From Sediminispirochaeta smaragdinae DSM 11293 (GTDB lineage: Bacteria > Spirochaetota > Spirochaetia > DSM-16054 > Sediminispirochaetaceae): 64,000 nucleotides of DNA. This document shows, piece after piece, positions 35,239-44,274 of this stretch; the first letter of the stretch is position 1; each line of letters starts with the position of its first letter. A program made the position numbers and the translations under genes. The stretch lies in contig NC_014364.1 in NCBI RefSeq assembly GCF_000143985.1, positions 2,046,001 through 2,110,000 of the forward strand. The letters run 5' to 3'. The notes beneath the pieces are model-generated. The model made no database searches, had not been told where the DNA came from, and saw nothing but the letters and a program-made list of their open reading frames with translations.

Positions 35239-36539
35239 ACCTTCCTTCTACCGTTTTTGTCGCCTGGCGCTTATTGAATGGACCTCATGGCAGTAAAAAT
35301 AGACGTCGCCATGTTGTCGGGGCGATTATCGGCGTTGCCTTCTCCCTTATTCCTCTCATTGTGGTCCAACAGGTCTCATCCGGAATGATAGAGGGAATTT
35401 CCCGACGTTTTCTTGAGATTGGTAGTTTCCATCTCCAGGTTAAGCGTCTCCAGGATGGTGACCCTTCCTTTGAAAAGGCCGCTGAGGATATATTACGGGT
35501 GGACGACGTCCTCCTTGCTCTTCCCATGGTGGAAGGGGTTGGTATTGTCTATGCTCCCGACGGCAGGAGTGGCGTGTCTGTACGGGGGCTTCCCTCCGAC
35601 TGGCTTGAAAGGGATCAGCAGGCGGCATCATTTCTCAGCTGGAGCGAAGGGGAGTATCGGCTTAACGACAAAAACGACCTCTTGATAAGTAAGGAGGCCG
35701 CCAGAACCCTGAATGTGGGTGTCGGTGATGAGGTTACTCTTCTTACCGCCTATAAGATTGGTGGGGTGAAAACCGTTATGAAGCCGAGTCATTTTGTGGT
35801 TCGTGGGATTTTTTCCACGGGCTACTATGAATTGGATGCCCTTTCCATCTATATCCCATATAAACGAGCCCTCTCTCTCTTTCCAGATTCCTGGAGTTCT
35901 ACCATAGGGGTAAAAATTCATGATCCTTTCGGGGAGTATCAGGATGTAAAACAACGTATTTCCCAAAACCTACCGGAAAATTGGCGGGTGTACAGCTGGT
36001 ATGAACTCCAGCGTCCCATGTTTGAAAGCTTCAAAACGACAAGGACCTTACTTGTATTTATCATGATATTGATCGTTATGGTTGCATCGGTAAGTATTAC
36101 CGCGGCAGTCGTCATGATGATGATGGAACACGAACCGGAAATTGCAATGCTAAAGAGTACCGGGGTCTCTTCTCGCTCCATTGAGCAGATGTTTCTTGGA
36201 CTCGGCATGGGGATCGGGATCGTCGGTACGGTTATCGGTATTGCTGGAGGGCTTTTGATCAGCATTAATATAAATACCCTTATCTCGGGGATCGAAACCG
36301 GGTTGGGGGTTTTTCGTGAACTGCTTCTTCATCCCTTTGCCCTATTGAATGGAGAGAAAGCGGCTTCGTTTGTTTTATTCAATCCGGATTACTATTTGGA
36401 AACTATTCCGATTGATATTCATATCGGTGAGGTCCTGTATGCGGCTATTTTTGCCCTATCCTTTGCTACAATTGGTTCCTGGTTGCCGGCTCGAAAAGCA
36501 GCTAGGCTTAAGCCCCTCGACATTTTCAGGAAGCATTAG
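35235..36539 (+). CDS. LolC/LolE-type ABC transporter permease (second copy)
   Basis: The second permease is 434 residues long and starts at TTG 35235, overlapping lolD. It has an N-terminal helix (VGAIIGVAFSLIPLIVVQQVSSGM), a large periplasmic domain with GSFHLQVKR and GIVYAPDGRSGVSVRGLP, and three C-terminal helices with EIAMLKSTGVSSRSIEQMFLGLGMGIG. It is diverged from the first copy, so the complex would be a heterodimeric LolC-LolE pair. The mcsA promoter is embedded in its 3' end. Confidence 0.88.
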   Translation: MNLPSTVFVAWRLLNGPHGSKNRRRHVVGAIIGVAFSLIPLIVVQQVSSGMIEGISRRFLEIGSFHLQVKRLQDGDPSFEKAAEDILRVDDVLLALPMVEGVGIVYAPDGRSGVSVRGLPSDWLERDQQAASFLSWSEGEYRLNDKNDLLISKEAARTLNVGVGDEVTLLTAYKIGGVKTVMKPSHFVVRGIFSTGYYELDALSIYIPYKRALSLFPDSWSSTIGVKIHDPFGEYQDVKQRISQNLPENWRVYSWYELQRPMFESFKTTRTLLVFIMILIVMVASVSITAAVVMMMMEHEPEIAMLKSTGVSSRSIEQMFLGLGMGIGIVGTVIGIAGGLLISININTLISGIETGLGVFRELLLHPFALLNGEKAASFVLFNPDYYLETIPIDIHIGEVLYAAIFALSFATIGSWLPARKAARLKPLDIFRKH

Positions 36540-36546
36540 GTACAAT
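36517..36546 (+). promoter_or_regulatory. Predicted near-leaderless promoter for mcsA-mcsB-clpC
   Basis: TCGACA (36517-36522), an 18 bp spacer and TACAAT (36541-36546). The mcsA ATG is at 36555, 8 nt after the -10 box. No SD lies between them. The -35 is inside the last codons of the permease gene. Confidence 0.5.
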
Positions 36547-36554
36547 AAGAAACT

Positions 36555-37064
36555 ATGAAATGTGATATGTGTGGAAAGAATGAGGCCATCATTCATGTTC
36601 AGCAAATTAGCAACGGAGAGCTGAAAGAGATTCATCTCTGTGCCTCCTGTGCAGGCAAAAGTGGAATCGTTGCCACCGACGGCAATAATGCCGCTTTAGA
36701 TTTGGGGAATCTCCTTGGTGATGCATTGGGGACGCTTTTTGCCGAGGATAAGGGGCAACATGAGAATTTTCCCGAATGCTGTTCGTCCTGTGGCACTACC
36801 GCTGATGAGATCAAAGAAAACGGAAAAGTCGGATGTCCCGACTGCTATTCTCAGTTTCACTCTCTCATCCAGGCTATGCAGGAACGTGAAATGACCCCGG
36901 CGGCTTATCGTGGCAAGATCCCAAAGCGCCTAAAAACCTTTAAGGCCTGTCTGATCGATAAGGCCCTGCTACAGTCTCAGCTTGAAGAGGCTGTAGCAGG
37001 CGAAGAGTACGAACGGGCGGCACGTCTTCGAGATGCGATATCAAGAATCGAGAACGGATTATAA
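36555..37064 (+). CDS. mcsA: McsA-type zinc-finger/UVR protein
   Basis: McsA activates the arginine kinase McsB and helps the ClpC stress-response system. The 169-residue protein has zinc-binding pairs CDMCGKNEA, CASCAGK, CSSCGTTADEIKENGKVGCPDC and a C-terminal UvrB/UvrC motif (EEAVAGEEYERAARLRDAISRIE). It lies directly before the mcsB-like gene; its TAA shares an A with that gene's ATG. No CtsR repressor gene lies upstream, unlike the Bacillus operon. Confidence 0.9.
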   Translation: MKCDMCGKNEAIIHVQQISNGELKEIHLCASCAGKSGIVATDGNNAALDLGNLLGDALGTLFAEDKGQHENFPECCSSCGTTADEIKENGKVGCPDCYSQFHSLIQAMQEREMTPAAYRGKIPKRLKTFKACLIDKALLQSQLEEAVAGEEYERAARLRDAISRIENGL

Positions 37065-38089
37065 TGGACGAGCAAAACTTTTCCTTCCCTCACTGGGGTA
37101 CAGGAGAGGCTTCCGATATTGTTCTTCAGGTGACATCGGAACTGAGGCGGAACCTTTCTTCGTATGCCTTTCCCGATGCCCTTGATGAAGAGGAGCGAAA
37201 AACGGTGACGGATGCCATTCTCGCCGCAGCCGTTGATCTTCCCCCCTTTGAGGGTGTAGACGGTATGCCGCCTTTGCGCAGGAAAATGTTTCGGGATGCG
37301 GGACTCTTGAGTGATCCTCAGGCCGGAGACCGGAGATTTTTCTGTATGGATGCTGGACAGTGGCGATGGTGTCTCCTGTTGGACCGTGACCACATTGCAG
37401 TCTCTGGACGTTGCCCCGGTATGGAGCTGAAACAGAGCTACGTATTGGCGTCTGAATGGGAGGAAATACTCGAGAAAAAACTCGATTTTGCTTTTGCTCT
37501 TGATATGGGGTATCTTTTGTCTGATATTTCGGCAAGCGGTAACGCCCTCTTTCATAGTGCCTGGCTCTTTCTTCCCGCTTTAGGCTGGAACGGGAACCGG
37601 GAAGCGATCTTTCGAAGTTTAATGGAAGAAGGATACTGGATTCGCGGAAACGCGAATGGAGAGAATGAAGAGGAAGAAGAACTATTTGAAATAGGCACCG
37701 AATATTCTTTCGGGATGAGTGAAGATGAGAGTATAAATAAATTTGCACATATGCTAGAATTGCTAGTACATTATGAGAAGAAAACACGGAGGATGATTGA
37801 CCAGGAGCGATTATCTCTGGTCAAAGATCGTGTATTCCGTGCCTACGGGATAGCCGCTTCGGCGGAGCGGATTGACTCTGCTGAGGGACACCGCCTTGTT
37901 CTTTCTCTATTGCTCGGCGTCTCCTTCGGACTTGTCAAACTTCCGCCGGAAAGGCTCGTGGAGTTGCTTTGGCTTGCAGGTGATGCAACTGTTCGTTTCC
38001 GAAATAACGGTAATCCGGGAGTCGAGCGGATCGACTATATCCGGAGTCGACTCGGAATTGACCGCTTGATTGGAGGTTTTGATGTTTAA
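37064..38089 (+). CDS. McsB-like protein, probable pseudokinase
   Basis: This 341-residue protein aligns in order and length with McsB protein-arginine kinase but appears to have lost its active site. The usual SSRIRLARNL is replaced by [10 protein letters not shown] (22-31). NEEDHLRI, which holds the catalytic acid, is LDRDHIAV (106-113). The GTGLRASVM arginine loop is [10 protein letters not shown] (158-167). The YGEGSEALGNIFQISNQ stretch becomes [18 protein letters not shown] (199-216). Several phosphate-binding Arg are therefore absent. It probably retains an adaptor role for ClpC, or kinase activity was lost, while McsA and ClpC look intact. Alignment from memory. Confidence 0.7.
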   Translation: MDEQNFSFPHWGTGEASDIVLQVTSELRRNLSSYAFPDALDEEERKTVTDAILAAAVDLPPFEGVDGMPPLRRKMFRDAGLLSDPQAGDRRFFCMDAGQWRWCLLLDRDHIAVSGRCPGMELKQSYVLASEWEEILEKKLDFAFALDMGYLLSDISASGNALFHSAWLFLPALGWNGNREAIFRSLMEEGYWIRGNANGENEEEEELFEIGTEYSFGMSEDESINKFAHMLELLVHYEKKTRRMIDQERLSLVKDRVFRAYGIAASAERIDSAEGHRLVLSLLLGVSFGLVKLPPERLVELLWLAGDATVRFRNNGNPGVERIDYIRSRLGIDRLIGGFDV

Positions 38090-40619
38090 GGGCTTGACCC
38101 AGAGAGCACAGCGCATATTGACTATCTACGCTCAGGAAGAAGCAAAACGATTTCATTCCGACCAACTGCTCCCTGAGCATATTATTCTGGCTCTGTTGAA
38201 AGACGGGGAAGGACTGGGATATCGTGCCTTGCAGGTGATCAAAGTCGATCCCGAAGAGCTCCAGATAGAGCTTGAGAAGAGTATTCCCCGCAAACATGCA
38301 GGTTTTATTCTCGGAGATGTGCCTCCCAGTCATCGAGGGAAAAAGCTCCTTGAAGATTCGGCTGAGGAGGCCCGCGCCCTCGGACATGAATATATCGGAA
38401 CCGAACATCTTTTGCTTTCTGCATCCAAAGAGGCAGGAAGTGTCGTCCAGCGTTTTCTTGCAAAGCGGAATATCGGTGTGGAAATAATTCGCCAAACCAT
38501 CGCTGAGCTGCGGGGAAGCGGGCGGACAGAGCGCTCTGCCGGCAACACCGTTATCGGAGCATCCGGTTCCGAACATGCAGAACCCCCGAACTTGGGGTTC
38601 AGAAAACGGGGGGGAGCGGCCCAATCGAAAAAATCGACGCCGACATTGGATGAGTTTTCTCGTGATATGACGAAGTTCGCACATGATGGGAAACTCGATC
38701 CCGTAATCGGTAGGGATTTTGAAATACAGCGTGTCATTCAAATTCTTGCTCGCCGTACAAAGAATAATCCTGTCCTTATCGGTGAACCCGGGGTTGGCAA
38801 AACCGCTATCGTCGAAGGCCTTGCCCAAATGATTGAGGACGGCTCCGCTCCTGAAGTCCTTTCGGGAAAGCGGGTGTTAACGCTTGATCTCGCTTCTCTT
38901 ATCGCCGGCACCAAGTATCGCGGTGAGTTTGAGGAACGACTTAAAAGGGTTATGAAGGAGATACAGAACGCAGGGAATGTCATTCTTTTCATTGATGAAC
39001 TCCATACGATCATCGGTGCCGGTGGTGCCGAAGGTGCTATTGATGCTTCCAACATGTTGAAGCCGGCCCTTAGCCGTGGAGAACTTCAGTGCATTGGAGC
39101 AACGACCCTCAACGAATATCGAAAGCATATTGAAAAGGATGCGGCTCTGGAACGTCGTTTCCAGACCATATTTGTTGAAGAGCCTTCCGTTGAAGAAACA
39201 GTTGGAATCTTGGAGGGAATTCGGGAACGATATGAGGAGCATCACAATGTTTCGTATAGTGACGAGGCCCTGGAAGCCGCTGCTCATCTCTCACATCGTT
39301 ATATCAGCGACCGGTTTCTTCCCGATAAGGCAATCGATCTCATTGACGAGGCGGGATCTTTTAAGCGGATTCATAATACGGTACGGCCGAAGGCACTCAT
39401 TCAGCTTGAAGAAGACATTGAACGTCTTACCGGAGAAAAGATTGCATTGGTCAATAATCAGGATTATGAAAAGGCTGCTGCGGTCCGTGATGATGTACGT
39501 CGTCTCAAAGGTAAGGTTGAAGAACTTCAGAGTCAGTGGAAAAGCAATATGCGCAGCGAAAGAAGTACTGTCGGTCCTGAAGATATCCAGGCCATCGTTT
39601 CCAGAATTACGGGTATCCCCCTTGCGCGGATCGTACAGAGCGAATCGGAGAAGCTGCTGAAAATTGAGGAAGAACTGCACAAAACGGTTATCGGACAGGA
39701 TGAGGCTATCTTGGCTATCGCGAGTAGTATTCGCAGGTCGAGGACCGGCCTCAGTAGTCCGAAACGTCCTCTCGGTTCCTTTATCTTCCTCGGGCCAACA
39801 GGTGTCGGAAAAACCCTATTGGCTAAGACGCTTGCACAGTTTCTCTTTGGTGATGAAGAGGCCCTCGTTCGGGTGGATATGTCCGATTACATGGAAAAGC
39901 ATAATGTGAGCAGACTCGTCGGAGCGCCTCCCGGCTATGTCGGTTATGAAGAGGGAGGCGTCCTTACCGAGAAAATTCGCCGACGCCCTTACAGTGTCAT
40001 CCTTCTCGACGAGATTGAGAAAGCACATCCGGATGTATTTAATCTTTTGCTGCAGGTACTTGAGGAAGGTGAACTTCATGATAATCTCGGTCACAAGGTC
40101 AGCTTTCGCAATAGCGTGCTTATCATGACCAGTAATGCCGGTGCCCGTGAAATCAGTAAAAGTGGGGCTCTTGGATTTCAGGCCTCCGAGGGTGTCATGA
40201 GTCATGCGGAAATCAAGGCCTCCGCTATGAATGAATTACAGCGTAGTTTCCGTCCCGAATTTATTAATCGTGTCGATGAGATTGTTGTCTTCACGAGCTT
40301 GAAGCGGCCGGAGATTCGAAAAATCCTCGATATTCTTCTTTCCGAAATCTCACTTCGTTTGCTGGAAATGAATATCATCCTTGAGGTAAAGCAAAGTGCA
40401 AAAGACTATTTCATCGATAAGGGCTATGATGTCAAATATGGTGCGAGGCCGTTGCGTCGTGTCTTGCAAAAGGAACTTGAAGATCCGCTTTCCATGGAAA
40501 TGCTGAAAGGCCGTTGCGTCTCCGGAACCCATATGATAGTCGGTATCAGAAAAGGGGAAATCCATTTTACGGCCCGGCAGCCCCAGGTAGTAAAAGATCA
40601 TGCAGGGATCACTCAATAG
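38082..40619 (+). CDS. clpC: ClpC-type AAA+ unfoldase (Clp protease ATPase subunit)
   Basis: ClpC unfolds substrates for ClpP. The product of about 845 residues has an N-terminal Clp repeat domain ([19 protein letters not shown]), AAA module 1 (Walker A GEPGVGKT), a middle domain containing a UVR-type motif ([18 protein letters not shown]), AAA module 2 (GPTGVGKT) and the ClpP-binding GF loop (ALGFQA). ATG 38082 has GGAGG 6 bp upstream and overlaps the mcsB-like stop. The UVR segment marks ClpC rather than ClpA/B. Confidence 0.95.
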   Translation: MFKGLTQRAQRILTIYAQEEAKRFHSDQLLPEHIILALLKDGEGLGYRALQVIKVDPEELQIELEKSIPRKHAGFILGDVPPSHRGKKLLEDSAEEARALGHEYIGTEHLLLSASKEAGSVVQRFLAKRNIGVEIIRQTIAELRGSGRTERSAGNTVIGASGSEHAEPPNLGFRKRGGAAQSKKSTPTLDEFSRDMTKFAHDGKLDPVIGRDFEIQRVIQILARRTKNNPVLIGEPGVGKTAIVEGLAQMIEDGSAPEVLSGKRVLTLDLASLIAGTKYRGEFEERLKRVMKEIQNAGNVILFIDELHTIIGAGGAEGAIDASNMLKPALSRGELQCIGATTLNEYRKHIEKDAALERRFQTIFVEEPSVEETVGILEGIRERYEEHHNVSYSDEALEAAAHLSHRYISDRFLPDKAIDLIDEAGSFKRIHNTVRPKALIQLEEDIERLTGEKIALVNNQDYEKAAAVRDDVRRLKGKVEELQSQWKSNMRSERSTVGPEDIQAIVSRITGIPLARIVQSESEKLLKIEEELHKTVIGQDEAILAIASSIRRSRTGLSSPKRPLGSFIFLGPTGVGKTLLAKTLAQFLFGDEEALVRVDMSDYMEKHNVSRLVGAPPGYVGYEEGGVLTEKIRRRPYSVILLDEIEKAHPDVFNLLLQVLEEGELHDNLGHKVSFRNSVLIMTSNAGAREISKSGALGFQASEGVMSHAEIKASAMNELQRSFRPEFINRVDEIVVFTSLKRPEIRKILDILLSEISLRLLEMNIILEVKQSAKDYFIDKGYDVKYGARPLRRVLQKELEDPLSMEMLKGRCVSGTHMIVGIRKGEIHFTARQPQVVKDHAGITQ

Positions 40620-40622
40620 CTT

Positions 40623-41255
40623 ATGGATCAACAACAATCGTTTTTTGACTTTGCTGCCCCGCGGTTGGGGGAGTTGCTTCCGCAGAATGTCGAGTTTGTC
40701 TCCTTTGATTTTGAGACAACAGGCCTTGATTCGTTTCGGGACCGAATTCTTGAAATAGGTGCTGTCTCTTGGCGGCAAGGTAAAACAAAAGAGACCTTTA
40801 GCTCTTTAGTACGTCCCGGAATACCTGTACCGCCTGCATCCACGGCTGTTCACGGTATCACAGATGATGATCTTCTCGATGCCCCGGATGAAAAAGGAGC
40901 TCTTGTTTCCTTCCTTAGATTCATTGAGGGGAAGGTTGCTGTTGCTCATAATCTTCCCTTTGATTATGGTTTTTTGGAATCATCTGTTGATCGACTCGGA
41001 CTCTCTTTGGGGGATACCCTTTTTATCGATACCCTAACGCTCTCCCGAAGGGTGTATCCCGGACTCCCAAGTTATGCACTAGGAAACTTGATAACTTTTC
41101 TCAATCTTTTTCAGGAGGATGCGCATAGAGCCCTCTCGGATGCCAGCGATTGTGGCAGGCTTTTCTTTCGCTGTCTTGATGAAGATAAGCAGATGTTGAA
41201 GATGACGATCGATGAATTAATTACCTATTCCAGGAGCAGGAAATATAAGCGATGA
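40623..41255 (+). CDS. DnaQ-type 3'-5' exonuclease (DNA polymerase III epsilon-like)
   Basis: The 210-residue DEDDh exonuclease has the metal-binding Asp and Glu in FVSFDFETTGL, a second Asp in HNLPFDYGFLE and the His-Asp pair in DAHRALSDASDC. The size suits either a proofreading subunit or a stand-alone exonuclease of the DinG/PolC-exo class. No SD is obvious; it begins 3 bp after clpC and overlaps rnz by 4 bp (ATGA), so it may be coupled. Confidence 0.88.
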   Translation: MDQQQSFFDFAAPRLGELLPQNVEFVSFDFETTGLDSFRDRILEIGAVSWRQGKTKETFSSLVRPGIPVPPASTAVHGITDDDLLDAPDEKGALVSFLRFIEGKVAVAHNLPFDYGFLESSVDRLGLSLGDTLFIDTLTLSRRVYPGLPSYALGNLITFLNLFQEDAHRALSDASDCGRLFFRCLDEDKQMLKMTIDELITYSRSRKYKR

Positions 41256-42181
41256 ATCTTGAATGTTTTGTACTCGGAACGGGAGGCATGATGCCGCTTC
41301 CCGGTCGGCATCTCACCTCGGCATTATTGAGGCGGGATGGCGACCTTTTTCTTTTTGACTGCGGTGAAGGTACCCAGGTCTCTTTGCGAAAACTTAATCT
41401 CCGTTGGAAGAAGATTTCGGCGATTTTTATAAGTCATACACATGCCGATCATGTGACCGGATTACCCGGAATCATGATGCTTTCGAGCCAAGTTGATAGA
41501 GAAGAACCTCTTACCATCATCGGTCCGCCTAAAATCAAGGAGTATGTTGAAACGGCGAGAAGTGTTCTCGATATGTATATTAATTACGAAGTCATCATAA
41601 AGGAGATTAACGCTCCCTGTGAGGTATACCGCGGGGAAGGGTATGCGGTTCGGGCCTTTCCTCTCCTCCATTCCAAGCCCTGTGTCGGTTATGTCTTGGA
41701 AGAGGATACCAGACCAGGAATTTTCCATCCTGAGAGGGCTGCTGAACTTGGGGTTCCCAGGGGCCCTCTATGGTCGCGTTTGCAGCAGGGAGGGGTTGTC
41801 CAGGCAAGCGACGGCACTTCCGTTTTCCCTGAACAGGTAATGGGAGATAAGCGTTCCGGCCGGAAGTTTGCGTATGTGACGGATACCAAGTACATCCCCG
41901 AGATTGCCTCTCATGTTTCCGATTCCGATCTTCTTATCTGTGAGGGGATGTTTCTTAGCGACCTTGAGGAGAGCGCTGCTGAGAAAAAACATCTTACGGC
42001 AAAGCAGGCTGCTACGATTGCCAAGGATGCAGGCGGTATTAAAAAAATGGGACTTATCCATTATAGCCCGCGCTATACGATGCGAGATTTGCGTACATTA
42101 CTCAAAGAGGCGAAGACGATTTTCCCGGAAACATTTCTTACAGAAGATCAACAGCAAATAGAAATACCCTATGATGATTAG
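41252..42181 (+). CDS. rnz: Ribonuclease Z
   Basis: RNase Z trims tRNA 3' ends. The 309-residue metallo-beta-lactamase has the opening LGTGGMMPLPGRHLTSALL, the FDCGEGTQ segment, the zinc ligand motif SHTHADHVTGLPG, HSKPCVGYVLEE, VTDTKY and LIHYSPRY. All are in the order of bacterial RNase Z, at its usual size. Its start overlaps the exonuclease gene. Confidence 0.94.
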   Translation: MNLECFVLGTGGMMPLPGRHLTSALLRRDGDLFLFDCGEGTQVSLRKLNLRWKKISAIFISHTHADHVTGLPGIMMLSSQVDREEPLTIIGPPKIKEYVETARSVLDMYINYEVIIKEINAPCEVYRGEGYAVRAFPLLHSKPCVGYVLEEDTRPGIFHPERAAELGVPRGPLWSRLQQGGVVQASDGTSVFPEQVMGDKRSGRKFAYVTDTKYIPEIASHVSDSDLLICEGMFLSDLEESAAEKKHLTAKQAATIAKDAGGIKKMGLIHYSPRYTMRDLRTLLKEAKTIFPETFLTEDQQQIEIPYDD

Positions 42182-42199
42182 TTAGCTTACGGCTTGTGC

Positions 42200-43363
42200 C
42201 TAAGAATCACCGGAATTCGGAACACTGCCCTTTTTAGCCAGATATTCTCTGAACTTACCGGGATCCGGACGAAAACCGATAATGTTACTTTCCATATCAC
42301 TCTTGGCACGCTTCAAGGCGACGGACGCTTCTTTGATAAGCAACTCTCCTTCTATCAGCCGTCCGCTACGACTACTGAGACCGGCAAAAAGCGAAACCCT
42401 CTTTTCATTTTCTATCTTATCAAGAAAAACTTTCAATTGGTCGAGGGCCCCGAGCAACGGGGTATTTGGAAGGATAAGGGCAAAACTTGTAACGCCAAAT
42501 TCAAAGGTCATGTCACGCATCGGGAAAATCCTCGAAAATTCATCGGCAAGGTGACGATATGCTTCGGTTTCTACGGGACCGCAATCAACAATGGCCAGAC
42601 TCAACTCTTGCTCAAAACTTGCCGAACGTTTGAGTTCATTTGTTAAACGGTCGGTTAGAAAATCCTCCCAGCAGAGTCCGCTCCGTGGAGAATAGAGAGA
42701 TACGCCCGTTTCATTGGTGTCAGGCACTGCATCCTTTGTTTCTGTTTCTTCAGTATGCCTTTCTTTCGATAGTATCTGGGGTTTAGAGCCATTTTTCCGC
42801 CCGACCACATCGACCTCTTCATTCGATAATTTCTGGGTCCCGAGGAGGATTATCAATAGCACGGCAAAGACCAAAGTGGCGATAAAGAGGGATCGGAAAA
42901 TCAAAAACAACTGATTCGGATCAATGAGTGCATAGTAGGCCGTAGCGGTAAGCTTCTTTTCCCGAATTGGCGAACGTTCTTGATAGGTAACGGACGGTAA
43001 AGAGGCGGGTCTGAAAGAAATATCACTGCGATTAAGCGTTGAACTGCGTGGAATACTTGAAAGAAAGGCAGCCGTTCTGGCATAAAGATACTCAACGGCC
43101 CCATCGTCTTTCGTTACATAGAGCAACTGGAGGGAGCTATTTCCCTCTGCAAGTGGACGAAGATTGGTGGAAATTTCTTTTCCTGAAATGGTATCAGTAG
43201 CAAGCATTGAGAAAGCTTTCCCGCTTAGGGTTGCAAAATGCCGGGCGGAACCGCTCTTACTCTTATGGATGGTAAGTGTCAGAGAGATAACAAACCATGC
43301 AAGAAGGAAGATGAGGACAAAGACAGCAATTCCGATTGTTGTACGCGCCGTGCTCTTTTTCAT
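42200..43363 (-). CDS. Membrane protein with degenerate GGDEF-like domain
   Basis: The 387-residue product from ATG 43363 has an N-terminal transmembrane segment (GIAVFVLIFLLAWFVISLTL), an extracytoplasmic part of about 130 residues, a second membrane helix (RSLFIATLVFAVLLIILL), a low-complexity linker and a C-terminal domain. That domain resembles a GGDEF cyclase by its ASFEQELSLAIVDCG start and FGVTSFALILPNT in place of GGDEFALIL. The catalytic GGDEF is absent, so no cyclase activity is expected; c-di-GMP binding or protein contact is possible. Confidence 0.65.
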   Translation of the reverse strand: MKKSTARTTIGIAVFVLIFLLAWFVISLTLTIHKSKSGSARHFATLSGKAFSMLATDTISGKEISTNLRPLAEGNSSLQLLYVTKDDGAVEYLYARTAAFLSSIPRSSTLNRSDISFRPASLPSVTYQERSPIREKKLTATAYYALIDPNQLFLIFRSLFIATLVFAVLLIILLGTQKLSNEEVDVVGRKNGSKPQILSKERHTEETETKDAVPDTNETGVSLYSPRSGLCWEDFLTDRLTNELKRSASFEQELSLAIVDCGPVETEAYRHLADEFSRIFPMRDMTFEFGVTSFALILPNTPLLGALDQLKVFLDKIENEKRVSLFAGLSSRSGRLIEGELLIKEASVALKRAKSDMESNIIGFRPDPGKFREYLAKKGSVPNSGDS

Positions 43364-43387
43364 GGGCCCTATTATAAACAAAAACCT

Positions 43388-43415
43388 TTGCGAATGTAAG
43401 TTATTCTTTTATTAT
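43388..43415 (+). promoter_or_regulatory. Predicted leaderless promoter of the MEMO-family gene
   Basis: TTGCGA (43388-43393), 16 bp, TATTAT (43410-43415), then 7 nt to ATG 43423. No SD precedes the ATG (TGTATAT). It is in the 59 bp divergent gap with the GGDEF-like gene. Confidence 0.5.
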
Positions 43416-43422
43416 TGTATAT

Positions 43423-44274
43423 ATGAAGGGGAAAAAAGTACGTAAACGAGGCTTGCCGGTAGGATGGTATCCTGATGTGGAACGTGAAGTGCTCAAACGT
43501 ATCACGGATTGGGAAGCGACTGATACCGAGTCACACCTTGATAAGGCATTTGCTTCTATTATACCTCATGCCGGGTGGACATTTTCCGGAGCTCTTGCCT
43601 GGAAAGGCATACGTTTATTGAACGAGGATGCTGAGTCCGTTATTGTTGTTGGTGGGCATCTTTTCGCTGGATCTGGGATCTTGATGGCCCTTGAAGATGC
43701 GTTTGATACACCTCTCGGCCTTATCCCGGCAGATATCGGTTTCCGTGATCTTCTGCTCGAGGAGCTTTCGGGAAAGGTATCTGTTCGTGAAGATACAGAG
43801 ACCGATAACAGTGTTGAGATTCACTTACCGTTGATAAAGTATCATTTCCCTAAGGCTAAGCTGATTTGGTTGCGAGTAGGTTCGGGTGATGAGTCCCTCG
43901 TTTTGGGGGAGTGTGCGGCTCGGCTTGCGATGGATGAGGGGGGGGCAACCGTTATGATCGGCTCTACCGATTTGACACATTACGGTCCCGACTATCATTT
44001 TATGCCTGCCGGAACAGGAGGAGAGGCCTATCGGTGGGTAGAAGCCAATGATGCCGAAATGATAGAAACAATGGTAAGAATGGAAGAGAGCGAGGTCCTT
44101 AGGCGGGGGAAAGAGGATCGTTCTGCCTGCTCCTCAGGTGCCGCTGCAGCCGTGATTCGATTTGCTCGTATGATCGGAGCGATGAAAAGTGAGAGGCTTG
44201 CCTACTATAATTCATATAAGCTCTACCGTGCCCCCTCCTTCGTCGGATATGGTTCCGTTGCCTATGGAAGGTAG
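43423..44274 (+). CDS. MEMO-family protein, AmmeMemoRadiSam system protein B type
   Basis: The 283-residue protein follows the MEMO1 family: PVGWYPDVE near the start, SIIPHAGWTFSGALAWKG, DNSVEIHLPLIKYHFP, STDLTHYGPDY and the C-terminal SSGAAAAVI and SFVGYGSVAYG. Bacterial homologues usually accompany a radical SAM enzyme and an AMMECR1-like protein in an undefined modification system; neither partner is nearby. The His residues in PHAG and DLTHYG are possible metal ligands. The gene is convergent with the DUF115 gene and overlaps its end by 13 bp. Confidence 0.85.
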   Translation: MKGKKVRKRGLPVGWYPDVEREVLKRITDWEATDTESHLDKAFASIIPHAGWTFSGALAWKGIRLLNEDAESVIVVGGHLFAGSGILMALEDAFDTPLGLIPADIGFRDLLLEELSGKVSVREDTETDNSVEIHLPLIKYHFPKAKLIWLRVGSGDESLVLGECAARLAMDEGGATVMIGSTDLTHYGPDYHFMPAGTGGEAYRWVEANDAEMIETMVRMEESEVLRRGKEDRSACSSGAAAAVIRFARMIGAMKSERLAYYNSYKLYRAPSFVGYGSVAYGR

